Assembly (NCBI GenBank): GCA_038745855.1
Contig: JBCDLC010000001.1
Coordinates: 82,195 to 146,194 of the forward strand
Origin: UBA5336 sp038745855
Lineage (GTDB): Bacteria; Pseudomonadota; Alphaproteobacteria; Caulobacterales; Hyphomonadaceae
Length of the DNA stretch: 64,000 bases
Direction of reading: 5' to 3'
Of this stretch, positions 44,313 through 52,390 are shown in pieces. Below the pieces are notes generated by a model. The model saw only the letters and a list, made by a program, of their open reading frames with translations. It did not search any database and was not told where the DNA came from. The position numbers were made by a program, and so were the translations under genes. Positions within the stretch are counted from its first letter, which is position 1. Each line of letters opens with the position of its first letter.

Positions 44313-44488
44313 GGCTGCGGCATCCCATCTAGACGCACAGTGCTGATCGTGAGCCTGGTTTCGCGTGCAGCTCCAGCACCGTTCAGCGATCCGATAGGAA
44401 AGTCACAGCCCTCGTACACTTGAAGAACGCCCGCATCGGGCAACGAAGACGGCGCTTGTTTTCCACTGTCTCTTTGATTGTTTGTTCA

Positions 44489-44522
44489 GCACAAAGCACA
44501 CGCGCACGCCCACACTTTGTGC
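44489..44522. repeat. inverted repeat downstream of fliM
   Basis: GCACAAAG (44489-44496) and CTTTGTGC (44515-44522) around an 18-nt loop. Could end the fliM transcript or bind a regulator. It lies in the 343-bp gap before the TonB receptor. Confidence 0.45.
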
Positions 44523-44567
44523 GGGCACCCGTTACAAGAAAGACACGCTCCGTCTGTGAATTGACCG

Positions 44568-44579
44568 GACAATATTGTC
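44568..44579. promoter_or_regulatory. perfect 12-bp palindrome before the TonB receptor
   Basis: GACAATATTGTC, directly after TTGACC (a possible -35 at 44561) and 14 bp before the GATATATCA word. A second operator for the receptor gene is likely. Confidence 0.45.
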
Positions 44580-44592
44580 TGTTTCTTCAATA

Positions 44593-44601
44593 GATATATC
44601 A
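44593..44601 (+). promoter_or_regulatory. shared operator GRTATATCA, copy 1
   Basis: AATAGATATATCATTT, 55 bp before the TonB receptor start. One of five copies in the 44-56 kb catabolic block; close to the palindrome AAATGATATATCATTT. Confidence 0.65.
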
Positions 44602-44655
44602 TTTGCGCAGCCTCACGAGGGCAGAGGAAAACAAGAATATGAATGGGAGCGTCCA

Positions 44656-46872
44656 ATGAGATCCAACTTTCTGTTTGCCACCAGCTTGGCGGGCACTGCC
44701 CTGTTCGCACCACCAGTGATCGCAATTGCCGCCGCCCAGGAAGCCGAATCCGATCGGTTGTTGGGCACTGTCACCGTGACGGCGCAGAGGGTTGAAGAAA
44801 ATCTCCAGGACGTTCCAGTCGCGGTTACGGCGCTCGACGCAACCCAGTTGGAAGACAAGCAGGTCCAGAACGTTCGTGACCTCACGGCCTTTGTTCCGAA
44901 CATCAACATTGCAACCAATACCGGCACCGCGAGCGCCGCCAGGATCTTCCTGCGAGGGGTTGGGGAAGACGAGAGCAGGGGCGCGGTCGACCAGGCCGTC
45001 GGCATCTATGTCGACGGGGTCTATATCGGCCGCTCTGTCGGCTCCCTGTTCGACGTCGTCGATCTGGAACAGTTGGAAGTGCTGCGCGGTCCCCAGGGTA
45101 CGCTCTACGGCCGGAACACGATCGGCGGCGCGATCAAGCTGACATCGGTCCGTCCACAGATGGAAAACAGCGGAAATGTCCTTGTGACCGCTGGCAATGA
45201 GGGCCGCTTCGACATCCGTGGCACAGGCAATTTCCAGTTCGCCGAGCGGACAGCGATCCGCATCACGGGTCTCAACCGGCAGCGCGATGGCTTCCATGAA
45301 GTTATCCCGAACGGACCACTGGAAGGCGCCGGGCGGGAGGTCGGAAAACTCGATACACTCTCTCTCCGCGCGAGCGTGCTCCACGAGTTTACCGATGATT
45401 GGCGACTGCTGTTCGCGGTCGACCACACCGACGACCAATCCGATCCAATCCCCGATTCCGTAGCCCCCGGTAACGATGTCGACAATGATATCTTCACCAT
45501 CGAGCCGCTACCGGGAACGGAATGCCCGGCGACCGGCGGGTTCATCGGGTTCCCCATCGGGTGTTTTACCGAATACGATCAGGAGCTCCAGACCACCGGT
45601 GTTTCTGCACGCGTGGAAGGCCGCTTCGGTCCCCTCGACTTCACGTCTATCAGTGCCCACCGCCAGCTGAATGATGAGCTGAGCACGCGGATCGGCTTCC
45701 CCTTCTCCCAGGAAACGGACCAGGACCAATTCAGCCAGGAATTCACCCTGGGCTTCAATGAGGGCGGTCCGCTCGAGTGGCTGGCTGGCCTCTATTATTT
45801 CGAAGAGGACATCTCCCTCGATAGTGTCTTCATCTTCCCATTCAGCATCGACAGCACAACGGAATCCTTCGCTGTTTTCGGGCAAGGCACGTACAACGTC
45901 ACCGACGCACTCGCGCTCACCGCGGGCGTTCGTTATACTGATGAGACAAAGGATTTTGACGGCCTCGCAATCGTCAGCGGCCTCAACCGGGTCGAGTCTG
46001 CCGATTTCGAGAATGTGAGTTACACTGTCGGCGCTGACTACCGTTTCACGGACGGCATTCTCGGCTACGCAAAATACTCGACCGGCTTCAAATCCGGCGG
46101 CTGGTCGGCAGATGCATTTTCGCCGGCAGCTGTATTCCTGCCCGTCGACGAGGAAACCCTCGAATCCGCCGAGATTGGTATAAAATCGGATTTCGCCGAC
46201 GTGCTGCGCGTAAACATTGCTGCGTTCTTCAACCGCTATGACGACCTGCAGATCGGCGCCACAGTACCCGGTCTAGGCTTCACACGCTTCAATGTAGATG
46301 AAACCGAGATTGCTGGCCTCGAAGTGGAGGCCATTTGGCAGGCCACGCAAAACCTCCAGTTCAACGGCAATCTGGGCTTGCTCGATGCCGAGTACACGTC
46401 CGTGATCGGCAACCAAGGCGGCGGCCTCACCAATGATGGCGCCGGCTGCCCGGCTGGATCTATCCCTGTGCTCGGTGAGATGCCATCCATGGCCGACATC
46501 GAGGCGCGGCAAGAGGCCCTCAATGATTGTGCGCGTGATCTGGACCTCAAGAATGCACCGGAGTTCAAGGCCACGGTCGGCGCCCTCTACGCCCAACCCA
46601 TATACCAGGGCGAGCTTGTCTTCTCCGGTGATGTGGCGTTCGAGGATGACAGTTTCAGCCTCGTGGCAAACTCGCCCCCTCACTCCCGGATTGAAATCGA
46701 TCCGCTCGTGAATGCGCGCATAAAATACACGGATGATCGCGGCTGGTCGGTCGCCGTTTGGGGCCGTAACCTCACCGATCAGGAGTACTACAGAGCCTCT
46801 TCGGCTGCATCGTTCACGACCTATGCGTCCGAGCCCCTTACCTGGGGTGTTGACCTCGGCTACACTTTCTAG
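44656..46872 (+). CDS. TonB-dependent outer-membrane receptor
   Basis: 738 residues. Signal peptide to about residue 27, TonB box region GTVTVTAQRVEENLQDVPVAV, plug with QGTLYGRNTIGGAI, and a 22-strand barrel ending in TWGVDLGYTF (terminal Phe). The type is that of sphingomonad/Parvularcula receptors for carbohydrates or aromatic and polyol compounds rather than siderophores. First gene of the block; its stop touches the VOC lipoprotein's GTG. ATG 44656 gives a proper signal peptide. Confidence 0.92.
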   Translation: MRSNFLFATSLAGTALFAPPVIAIAAAQEAESDRLLGTVTVTAQRVEENLQDVPVAVTALDATQLEDKQVQNVRDLTAFVPNINIATNTGTASAARIFLRGVGEDESRGAVDQAVGIYVDGVYIGRSVGSLFDVVDLEQLEVLRGPQGTLYGRNTIGGAIKLTSVRPQMENSGNVLVTAGNEGRFDIRGTGNFQFAERTAIRITGLNRQRDGFHEVIPNGPLEGAGREVGKLDTLSLRASVLHEFTDDWRLLFAVDHTDDQSDPIPDSVAPGNDVDNDIFTIEPLPGTECPATGGFIGFPIGCFTEYDQELQTTGVSARVEGRFGPLDFTSISAHRQLNDELSTRIGFPFSQETDQDQFSQEFTLGFNEGGPLEWLAGLYYFEEDISLDSVFIFPFSIDSTTESFAVFGQGTYNVTDALALTAGVRYTDETKDFDGLAIVSGLNRVESADFENVSYTVGADYRFTDGILGYAKYSTGFKSGGWSADAFSPAAVFLPVDEETLESAEIGIKSDFADVLRVNIAAFFNRYDDLQIGATVPGLGFTRFNVDETEIAGLEVEAIWQATQNLQFNGNLGLLDAEYTSVIGNQGGGLTNDGAGCPAGSIPVLGEMPSMADIEARQEALNDCARDLDLKNAPEFKATVGALYAQPIYQGELVFSGDVAFEDDSFSLVANSPPHSRIEIDPLVNARIKYTDDRGWSVAVWGRNLTDQEYYRASSAASFTTYASEPLTWGVDLGYTF

Positions 46873-48006
46873 GTGGTGCCGAAACTCGCTCTGAAAATGG
46901 CAGTCCCGGCACTCGCGCTGGGACTACTTTTTGGTTGCGTGGCGCCTGCTGGCTCAGAGCTCGCGCAATCATCGACCAGCCCTGGCGCCCAAGCGGCTAC
47001 CCCCGAGGCCGAACCCGAAGACAAACCGCAACCGATTACGGTTTCAGCTTGGCAGGAAGCGCTGGTCAGCGTCACCGATCTTGATCGGACGGCCCGGTTT
47101 TTCCTTGAGATCGGGAGCTATGAGACGGTCTGGCGTGGACCGGTATCCGCCGGCGACCTCAGCCAATTCGGACTGCCTGAAACGGCATCGGGCGAGGCCC
47201 TGCTCCTGAGGGCGCCTGGATCCGTCGATGGTTACATCCGTCTTGTCCGCTTCGATGGTGCAGGTCCGAAACAGCCGACGCGGCCGGGCGCACGGGCATG
47301 GGATACTGGCTGTTTCTGGTCGATCATGGTGCGGATGAAAGACATGCAATCGGCCTATGATGATGCGATTGCCATGGGCTGGTGGACCGAGACCCAGATT
47401 GCGCCGCTCTCCTTCAATGGCTCCGAACTGAATATCGTTGTCTTCAAGGGGCCCGATGGGGTCCAGGTTCAAGCCTATGAGCGGCTCAATCGGCCAACGC
47501 CTGAAGGGTATCCGCCCTTCGCGCGTATGGGGCAGCCGTTCAATATCATGCAGATGACCCGCGACAGAGATGCGGCCCGGAGGCTGATGGTCGACGTGCT
47601 CGGGTTCGACACTTTCTGGTTCGGTCCGCCCCAGACGTCCGATGGGCCAACCCTTATGCCCCTGGGCATTCCTCAGAACTTGACCCCGTCGGTCCCTTAC
47701 AAAGCCGGTATTTTCTCGCCGCCGACGCAAGCGATCAGCGGCCGGATGGAGTATATCGAGATCGATGGGCTGGAGGGCTTCGACCTGGCAGACCGGTGCA
47801 AAGTCCCGAATTTGGGAACGCTCTCGGTCAGCTATCCAGTCGACAATGTCGAGGAGGCCCAGGCCCGGATCACAGACCGTGGCTGGCCCATCGAGCGGGG
47901 ACCCTACACGGTTGACCGCCCACCCTACGGCACCCTGACCGCATTCGTGATCAAAGCGCCCGACGGTGCGGAAATCGAGTTCTACGAATCCAAGACGGCC
48001 GAGTAG
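46873..48006 (+). CDS. two-domain VOC-fold lipoprotein
   Basis: 377 residues from GTG. Signal peptide and lipobox (LGLLFGCVAP), then two glyoxalase/bleomycin-like modules (about 60-200 and 215-375), e.g. VSVTDLDRTARFFLEIGSYETVW and DRDAARRLMVDVLGFDTFWFG. VOC proteins are usually cytoplasmic enzymes, so a lipid-anchored one beside a TonB receptor is odd. It may bind or alter the ligand at the envelope. No gap to the receptor stop. Confidence 0.8.
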   Translation: MVPKLALKMAVPALALGLLFGCVAPAGSELAQSSTSPGAQAATPEAEPEDKPQPITVSAWQEALVSVTDLDRTARFFLEIGSYETVWRGPVSAGDLSQFGLPETASGEALLLRAPGSVDGYIRLVRFDGAGPKQPTRPGARAWDTGCFWSIMVRMKDMQSAYDDAIAMGWWTETQIAPLSFNGSELNIVVFKGPDGVQVQAYERLNRPTPEGYPPFARMGQPFNIMQMTRDRDAARRLMVDVLGFDTFWFGPPQTSDGPTLMPLGIPQNLTPSVPYKAGIFSPPTQAISGRMEYIEIDGLEGFDLADRCKVPNLGTLSVSYPVDNVEEAQARITDRGWPIERGPYTVDRPPYGTLTAFVIKAPDGAEIEFYESKTAE

Positions 48007-48071
48007 TCGACGATACGCCATCCCTGCGCCGGATGGTCCCCTGCGCATAACTTTCATTTTGGGGTATAAAA

Positions 48072-48080
48072 GATATATCA
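48072..48080 (+). promoter_or_regulatory. shared operator GRTATATCA, copy 2
   Basis: AAAAGATATATCAATT, five bp before the Shine-Dalgarno GGAGGTG (48086) of the LeuC-like gene. Bound protein would block transcription or the start region. Confidence 0.65.
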
Positions 48081-48097
48081 ATTGCCGGAGGTGCGGT

Positions 48098-49492
48098 TTG
48101 GCCGAAACGCTGTTCGACAGACTCTGGCAGTTGCATCGCATCGCGGATGCGGGCGATGGCGCTGACCTTATTGCGATCGACCGGGTCATGCTGCATGAGC
48201 GGACGGGCGGCGTCGCGCTCAAATCCCTTGGAGAGGCGGGAAGGTCCGTCATGGACCCATCCCGCGTCTTCGCGATCATGGACCACGTGGTGGCGTTTAC
48301 CAGCGGACGTGGGCGGAACGATTCCCGTGCACCAGGGGGCAACGTCTTCATCACCGAGACCCGAGCTATGGCCCGGAAGACTGGCATTCACCTCATTGAT
48401 ACCGATGACGCGCGCCAAGGCATTGTGCACGTGGTTGCTCCCGAACTTGGGATTGCGCTTCCGGGCGCAAGCGTTGTCTGCCCCGACAGTCACACCTGCT
48501 CCCTCGGAGCCCTTGGAGCCTTGGCTTGGGGCATCGGATCCAGCGAAGCCGAACATGCCATGGCAACCGGTACGCTGCGCACGCGCAAACCCAAGCAGAT
48601 GCGGATTGTCATCCACGGCACCCTTTCGCCGCACGTGACGGCGAAGGACCTTGCGCTCCATCTGATCGCGAGACACGGCGCAGCCGGAGGACAAGGCATG
48701 GCGATCGAGTTTGCCGGTGAAGCCGTCAACGCCCTCGACATGGAAGCGCGTCTTACACTTTGCAATTTGGCGGTCGAATTTGCTGCGTTCACCGCGCTGA
48801 TCGCGCCGGATAAGAAAACCTTCGAACTCGTCAGCGGTGCCCCCTTCGCCCCGAGGAAACGAGATATGACGGCGGCCATGCGGCACTGGTCGATGCTGCG
48901 GACCGATGAGGGCGCCGCTTTCGATGCCGCCATCGAGATCGATGCCAGCGACGTGGCACCGATGGTGAGTTGGGGAAACAGCCCCGAGGACAGCCTGCCG
49001 GTGAGCGGTGTTGTTCCCGCCGACGCCAAGGCGAAAGCGCTGGATTATATGGGATTGGCCCCGGGCGACAGCCTGATCGGCAAGCCGGTGAAGGGCGCGT
49101 TCATTGGCTCTTGCACGAATGGGCGCCTGTCAGACCTGCGGGCGGCGGCCGCGATCCTCCAGGGGCACAGTGTGGCGCCAGGAGTCCGTGCCGTGTGTGT
49201 TCCTGGTTCACAAGCGGTTCTTGCGCAGGCTGAGGCAGAGGGTTTGGATGCTGTCTTCAAGCAGGCCGGTTTCGAATGGGGCGCGCCGGGCTGTGCCATG
49301 TGCTTCTATGCTGGCGGCGACACGTTCCCGCCGGGTACCCGTGTTATCTCTTCGACCAACCGCAATTTTGAAGGACGGCAAGGCCCGGGCGTCCGCACCC
49401 ATCTCGCGAGCCCCGCTACTGTCGCAGCAAGTGCTATTGTTGGCCGTATTGCCGATGTCCGGACCTTTGAACCGGTCCTTGAGGGCGTTTGA
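48098..49492 (+). CDS. LeuC-like hydro-lyase, large subunit
   Basis: 464 residues, aconitase superfamily. 4Fe-4S cysteines in GSCTNGR (about 337) and GCAMC (about 398-402); substrate motifs VVCPDSHTCSLGALGALAWGIGSSE. Start is TTG 48098 with GGAGGTG 5 nt away; it restores the normal LeuC N-terminus ETLFDRLWQLH. The context (CoA-transferase, HMG-CoA-lyase-like gene) suggests not leucine synthesis but hydration or isomerisation of a branched dicarboxylate, as with dimethylmaleate hydratase DmdAB. Works with the small subunit next to it. Confidence 0.88.
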   Translation: MAETLFDRLWQLHRIADAGDGADLIAIDRVMLHERTGGVALKSLGEAGRSVMDPSRVFAIMDHVVAFTSGRGRNDSRAPGGNVFITETRAMARKTGIHLIDTDDARQGIVHVVAPELGIALPGASVVCPDSHTCSLGALGALAWGIGSSEAEHAMATGTLRTRKPKQMRIVIHGTLSPHVTAKDLALHLIARHGAAGGQGMAIEFAGEAVNALDMEARLTLCNLAVEFAAFTALIAPDKKTFELVSGAPFAPRKRDMTAAMRHWSMLRTDEGAAFDAAIEIDASDVAPMVSWGNSPEDSLPVSGVVPADAKAKALDYMGLAPGDSLIGKPVKGAFIGSCTNGRLSDLRAAAAILQGHSVAPGVRAVCVPGSQAVLAQAEAEGLDAVFKQAGFEWGAPGCAMCFYAGGDTFPPGTRVISSTNRNFEGRQGPGVRTHLASPATVAASAIVGRIADVRTFEPVLEGV

Positions 49493-50115
49493 TGTCCGAG
49501 CCCTTTCGCACCCTGACAAGCCACGCCGTGACGTTGATGATCGACAATGTCGATACCGACCAGATCATCCCTTCGCGTGAGATGAAGACGGTCAGCCGGG
49601 CCGGGCTCGCTGACGGCCTCTTTGCGGGCTGGCGGTACAATGCACCGGGCACGCGCGAAATCGAGACCGGTTTCATCTTGAACGAACCGCCCTTCAACGA
49701 GGCAAAGATCCTCATAAGCGGGTCCAACTTCGGGTGCGGATCCTCCCGCGAGCATGCGGTCTGGGCCCTCGCGGAATACGGTTTCCGCGCCATCATCGCG
49801 GTATCATTCGGATCGATCTTCCGCGCCAATTGTGCGCGCAATGGATTGCTCGCCGTGGCTCTGCCGGAAGACCATCTGGAAGCGGTTGCAACCTTCGCAT
49901 CCGGCGGCGACAACATTACGGTCGACCTGCCAGACCAAGCCGTTTCATGGGGGACCAGCCAGGCGAATTTCCAGATGGATGCCTATGAAAAGCGGCTGCT
50001 GCTGGAAGGTTTGGATCCCATCGGTCTGACCCAATCGAGCCAATCGCTGATCGACAGGTTCATCGCCGACGACAGGGCGGAACGTCCGTGGATCTATCCG
50101 CAGACGGCAAAGTAA
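49492..50115 (+). CDS. LeuD-like hydro-lyase, small subunit
   Basis: 207 residues. NVDTDQIIPSREMK and GSNFGCGSSREHAVWAL, the swivel domain that completes the active site. ATG 49492 overlaps the large-subunit TGA (TGATG). Fully conserved LeuD features; exact substrate unknown. Confidence 0.9.
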   Translation: MSEPFRTLTSHAVTLMIDNVDTDQIIPSREMKTVSRAGLADGLFAGWRYNAPGTREIETGFILNEPPFNEAKILISGSNFGCGSSREHAVWALAEYGFRAIIAVSFGSIFRANCARNGLLAVALPEDHLEAVATFASGGDNITVDLPDQAVSWGTSQANFQMDAYEKRLLLEGLDPIGLTQSSQSLIDRFIADDRAERPWIYPQTAK

Positions 50116-50118
50116 TCG

Positions 50119-51336
50119 CTATTCCGCAGCCTGACTGGCGAGGGCCCGCTCGCCCAGTTCCACAGTACCGTTCTCGACAAGTGTGCGGATGGCGCCTGGA
50201 TCGAAGCCGAGACTTGCCAATATGTCAGCCGTGTGCTCGCCGATGAGTGGCGGGTTGAGTTGGAGATCCGGCCGGTCGCCGTCGAGGCTTATGGGTAAGT
50301 TCGGCAGCGATACGGATTTGCCTTCGGGAAGCGCCATGTCGAGCATGCCGCTAGCCGCAGTCAGGTGCGGATCAACGATCAGATCTTCGGGCTTGTTGAT
50401 CGGCGCATAGGGAAGTCCGATCTCTTCCAGGACCGCCATGAGCGTTGACTTTTCGAATGTCTTGAAGAGTGCTGAAACCTTCGGGATCAAAACGTCCCGC
50501 TGGGCCACCCGGTCATTGTTTGCAGCAAGCGCTGGATCGTTCGCCCAGTCAGAAAGGCCGAAAGCGTCGCAGAACTGCTTCCACTGCCCGTCAGACACGA
50601 CCCCGACAAAGACACTTTCCCCGCCCTTCACCTCGAACACATCATAGATTGCCCAAGCGGAAACCCGGGCCGGCATAGGCGGCGCAGGCGTCCCTGTCAC
50701 GGCAAACTGGGCAATGTGCTGACCAACCAAGAAGGCTGTGGTCTCAAACAGCGAAGCATTCACGTGTACACCCCGCCCGGTCTGGTGCCGGGCCTGCAGC
50801 GCTGACAACACTCCAATGGCCCCAAACATGCCGCCGGTCACATCAATCACCGAAGCGCCCGCGCGCAGCGGACGGCCGGGCGGCCCGGTCATATAGGCGA
50901 GGCCGCCCATCATCTGGGCCACCTCGTCCAGGGCGGTTCGCTTCTGGTAAGGCCCTTCCAGGAAGCCTTTTTCCGAACAGTAGATCAGACGCGGGTTCCT
51001 GTCGCTCAGGGCCCCGTAGCCGAAGCCGAGCTTATCCAAAGCCCCAGGCCGGAAATTCTCGATGAACACATCGGCGTCATCCAGCATGTCCAGCGCAATC
51101 GCTTTCCCCGCCTCGGATTTGAGGTTGATCGCGATGCTCTTCTTGTTTCGGTTGTACATCGCAAAATAACCGGCGCCTGACCCTCGAAGCCGCCGGGTCT
51201 TGTCGCCGCCGGGCGGCTCGACCTTTATCACATCAGCGCCAAGATCGGCGAGGATCAAACCTGCGGCCGGTCCCATGACCATGTGCGTGAATTCGATGAC
51301 TTTCAGGCCATCCAATGGCCGCGCTGTCGCACTCAT
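50119..51336 (-). CDS. class III (CaiB/BaiF) CoA-transferase, catabolic block
   Basis: 405 residues. LDGLKVIEFTHMVMGPAAGLILADLGADVIKVE at the start, and GASVIDVTGGMFGAIG with the catalytic Asp. Convergent with the LeuD-like gene, 3 bp from its stop, and divergent from the lyase gene. Likely adds CoA to the product of the LeuCD-like enzyme or to the substrate taken up. ATG 51336 chosen; the longer frame runs antisense to the lyase gene. Confidence 0.92.
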   Translation of the reverse strand: MSATARPLDGLKVIEFTHMVMGPAAGLILADLGADVIKVEPPGGDKTRRLRGSGAGYFAMYNRNKKSIAINLKSEAGKAIALDMLDDADVFIENFRPGALDKLGFGYGALSDRNPRLIYCSEKGFLEGPYQKRTALDEVAQMMGGLAYMTGPPGRPLRAGASVIDVTGGMFGAIGVLSALQARHQTGRGVHVNASLFETTAFLVGQHIAQFAVTGTPAPPMPARVSAWAIYDVFEVKGGESVFVGVVSDGQWKQFCDAFGLSDWANDPALAANNDRVAQRDVLIPKVSALFKTFEKSTLMAVLEEIGLPYAPINKPEDLIVDPHLTAASGMLDMALPEGKSVSLPNLPISLDGDRPDLQLNPPLIGEHTADILASLGFDPGAIRTLVENGTVELGERALASQAAE

Positions 51337-51367
51337 ATCGTCACCCCGCTTCACTCTACACCATAAA

Positions 51368-51376
51368 GATATATCA
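51368..51376 (+). promoter_or_regulatory. shared operator GRTATATCA, copy 3
   Basis: TAAAGATATATCATTT in the 96-bp gap between the divergent CoA-transferase and lyase genes, so one bound dimer may control both. Confidence 0.7.
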
Positions 51377-51432
51377 TTTAACCGTGAGGTCGATTCAACT
51401 CGGCTTCTTGGAATCGAACACAGGTAAATGCC

Positions 51433-52383
51433 ATGGCGCGCCCCGATGTATTGATCAGCGAGGTTGGCCCCCGGGATGGGCTCCAGAACTGCAAGGCCGT
51501 CATGCCGCTCGCGGAGAAGTGCCGCTGGATAGACGCCGAAGCGGCGGCCGGGGTGACGGAAATCGAGGTCGGCTCGTTCGTCTCGCCGAAATTGCTCCCG
51601 CAGATGGCCGACACGGCTGATGTCATCGCCCACGCCCTCACCCGACCCGGACTCACCGTTGCGGTGCTGGTGCCCAATCTCAAAGGCGCGCGCATGGCGA
51701 TCGGATCCGGTGCCCACAAGATCACGCTCCCCTTGTCGGTGTCTGAAACCCATTCCTTGAGGAACATTCGCCGGACCCACGACCAGGTCATTGAGGAGGC
51801 GGTGAACATCGCTGCCCTCATCGCCGAACAGCCCGAAGATACGCGCCCCCATTTCGAAGGATCGCTGTCGACGGCCTTTGGCTGCACCCTCGAGGGCCCC
51901 ATCCCTGACGCAACGATCCTCCGGCTCGCCAATCGGCTGATGGAATCGGGCTGCGACGAGGTCGGTCTGTCCGATACGACCGGATACGGTGATCCAGGCG
52001 CCATGAAGCGCCTTATCCGTGCGGTTCGCGCCGAAGTTGGCGCCGATGCGCTGACCGGCGTCCACCTGCACAACACAAGGGGCCTCGGCCTCGCCAACGT
52101 GCTTGCGGCCTATGAGGAGGGGATTACGACCTTCGACTCCTCATTGGGCGGTTTGGGCGGTTGCCCCACCGCGCCAGGCGCCAGTGGCAACGTCGTGACC
52201 GAAGATCTCGTCTTCATGTTCGAAGCGATGGGCGTGACGACGGGGATCGATCTGGATGCCCTCATGGCCTGCCGGGAAATTCTCTCAGGCGCCTTGCCCG
52301 GCGAGCCCCTTTACGGGTTCACCCCCCAGGCAGGACTTCCCCTCGGCTTCCAAGGGCGACAGGCCCCCATGGCCGCCGAATAG
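51433..52383 (+). CDS. HMG-CoA lyase-like enzyme, catabolic block
   Basis: 316 residues. EVGPRDGLQN, HLHNTRGLGLANV (Asn where HMG-CoA lyases usually have Asp in HxHD) and SLGGLGGCPTAPGASGNVVTED with the catalytic Cys. Probably aldol cleavage of a 3-hydroxy-acyl-CoA to acetyl-CoA or propionyl-CoA and a keto acid. Differs from the copy at 23316, so substrates may differ. Confidence 0.88.
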   Translation: MARPDVLISEVGPRDGLQNCKAVMPLAEKCRWIDAEAAAGVTEIEVGSFVSPKLLPQMADTADVIAHALTRPGLTVAVLVPNLKGARMAIGSGAHKITLPLSVSETHSLRNIRRTHDQVIEEAVNIAALIAEQPEDTRPHFEGSLSTAFGCTLEGPIPDATILRLANRLMESGCDEVGLSDTTGYGDPGAMKRLIRAVRAEVGADALTGVHLHNTRGLGLANVLAAYEEGITTFDSSLGGLGGCPTAPGASGNVVTEDLVFMFEAMGVTTGIDLDALMACREILSGALPGEPLYGFTPQAGLPLGFQGRQAPMAAE

Positions 52384-52390
52384 GACCACC

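Noticed and set aside
51337..52071. Upstream extension of the CoA-transferase frame
   Set aside because: It is antisense to the lyase gene; the family N-terminus begins at 51336.
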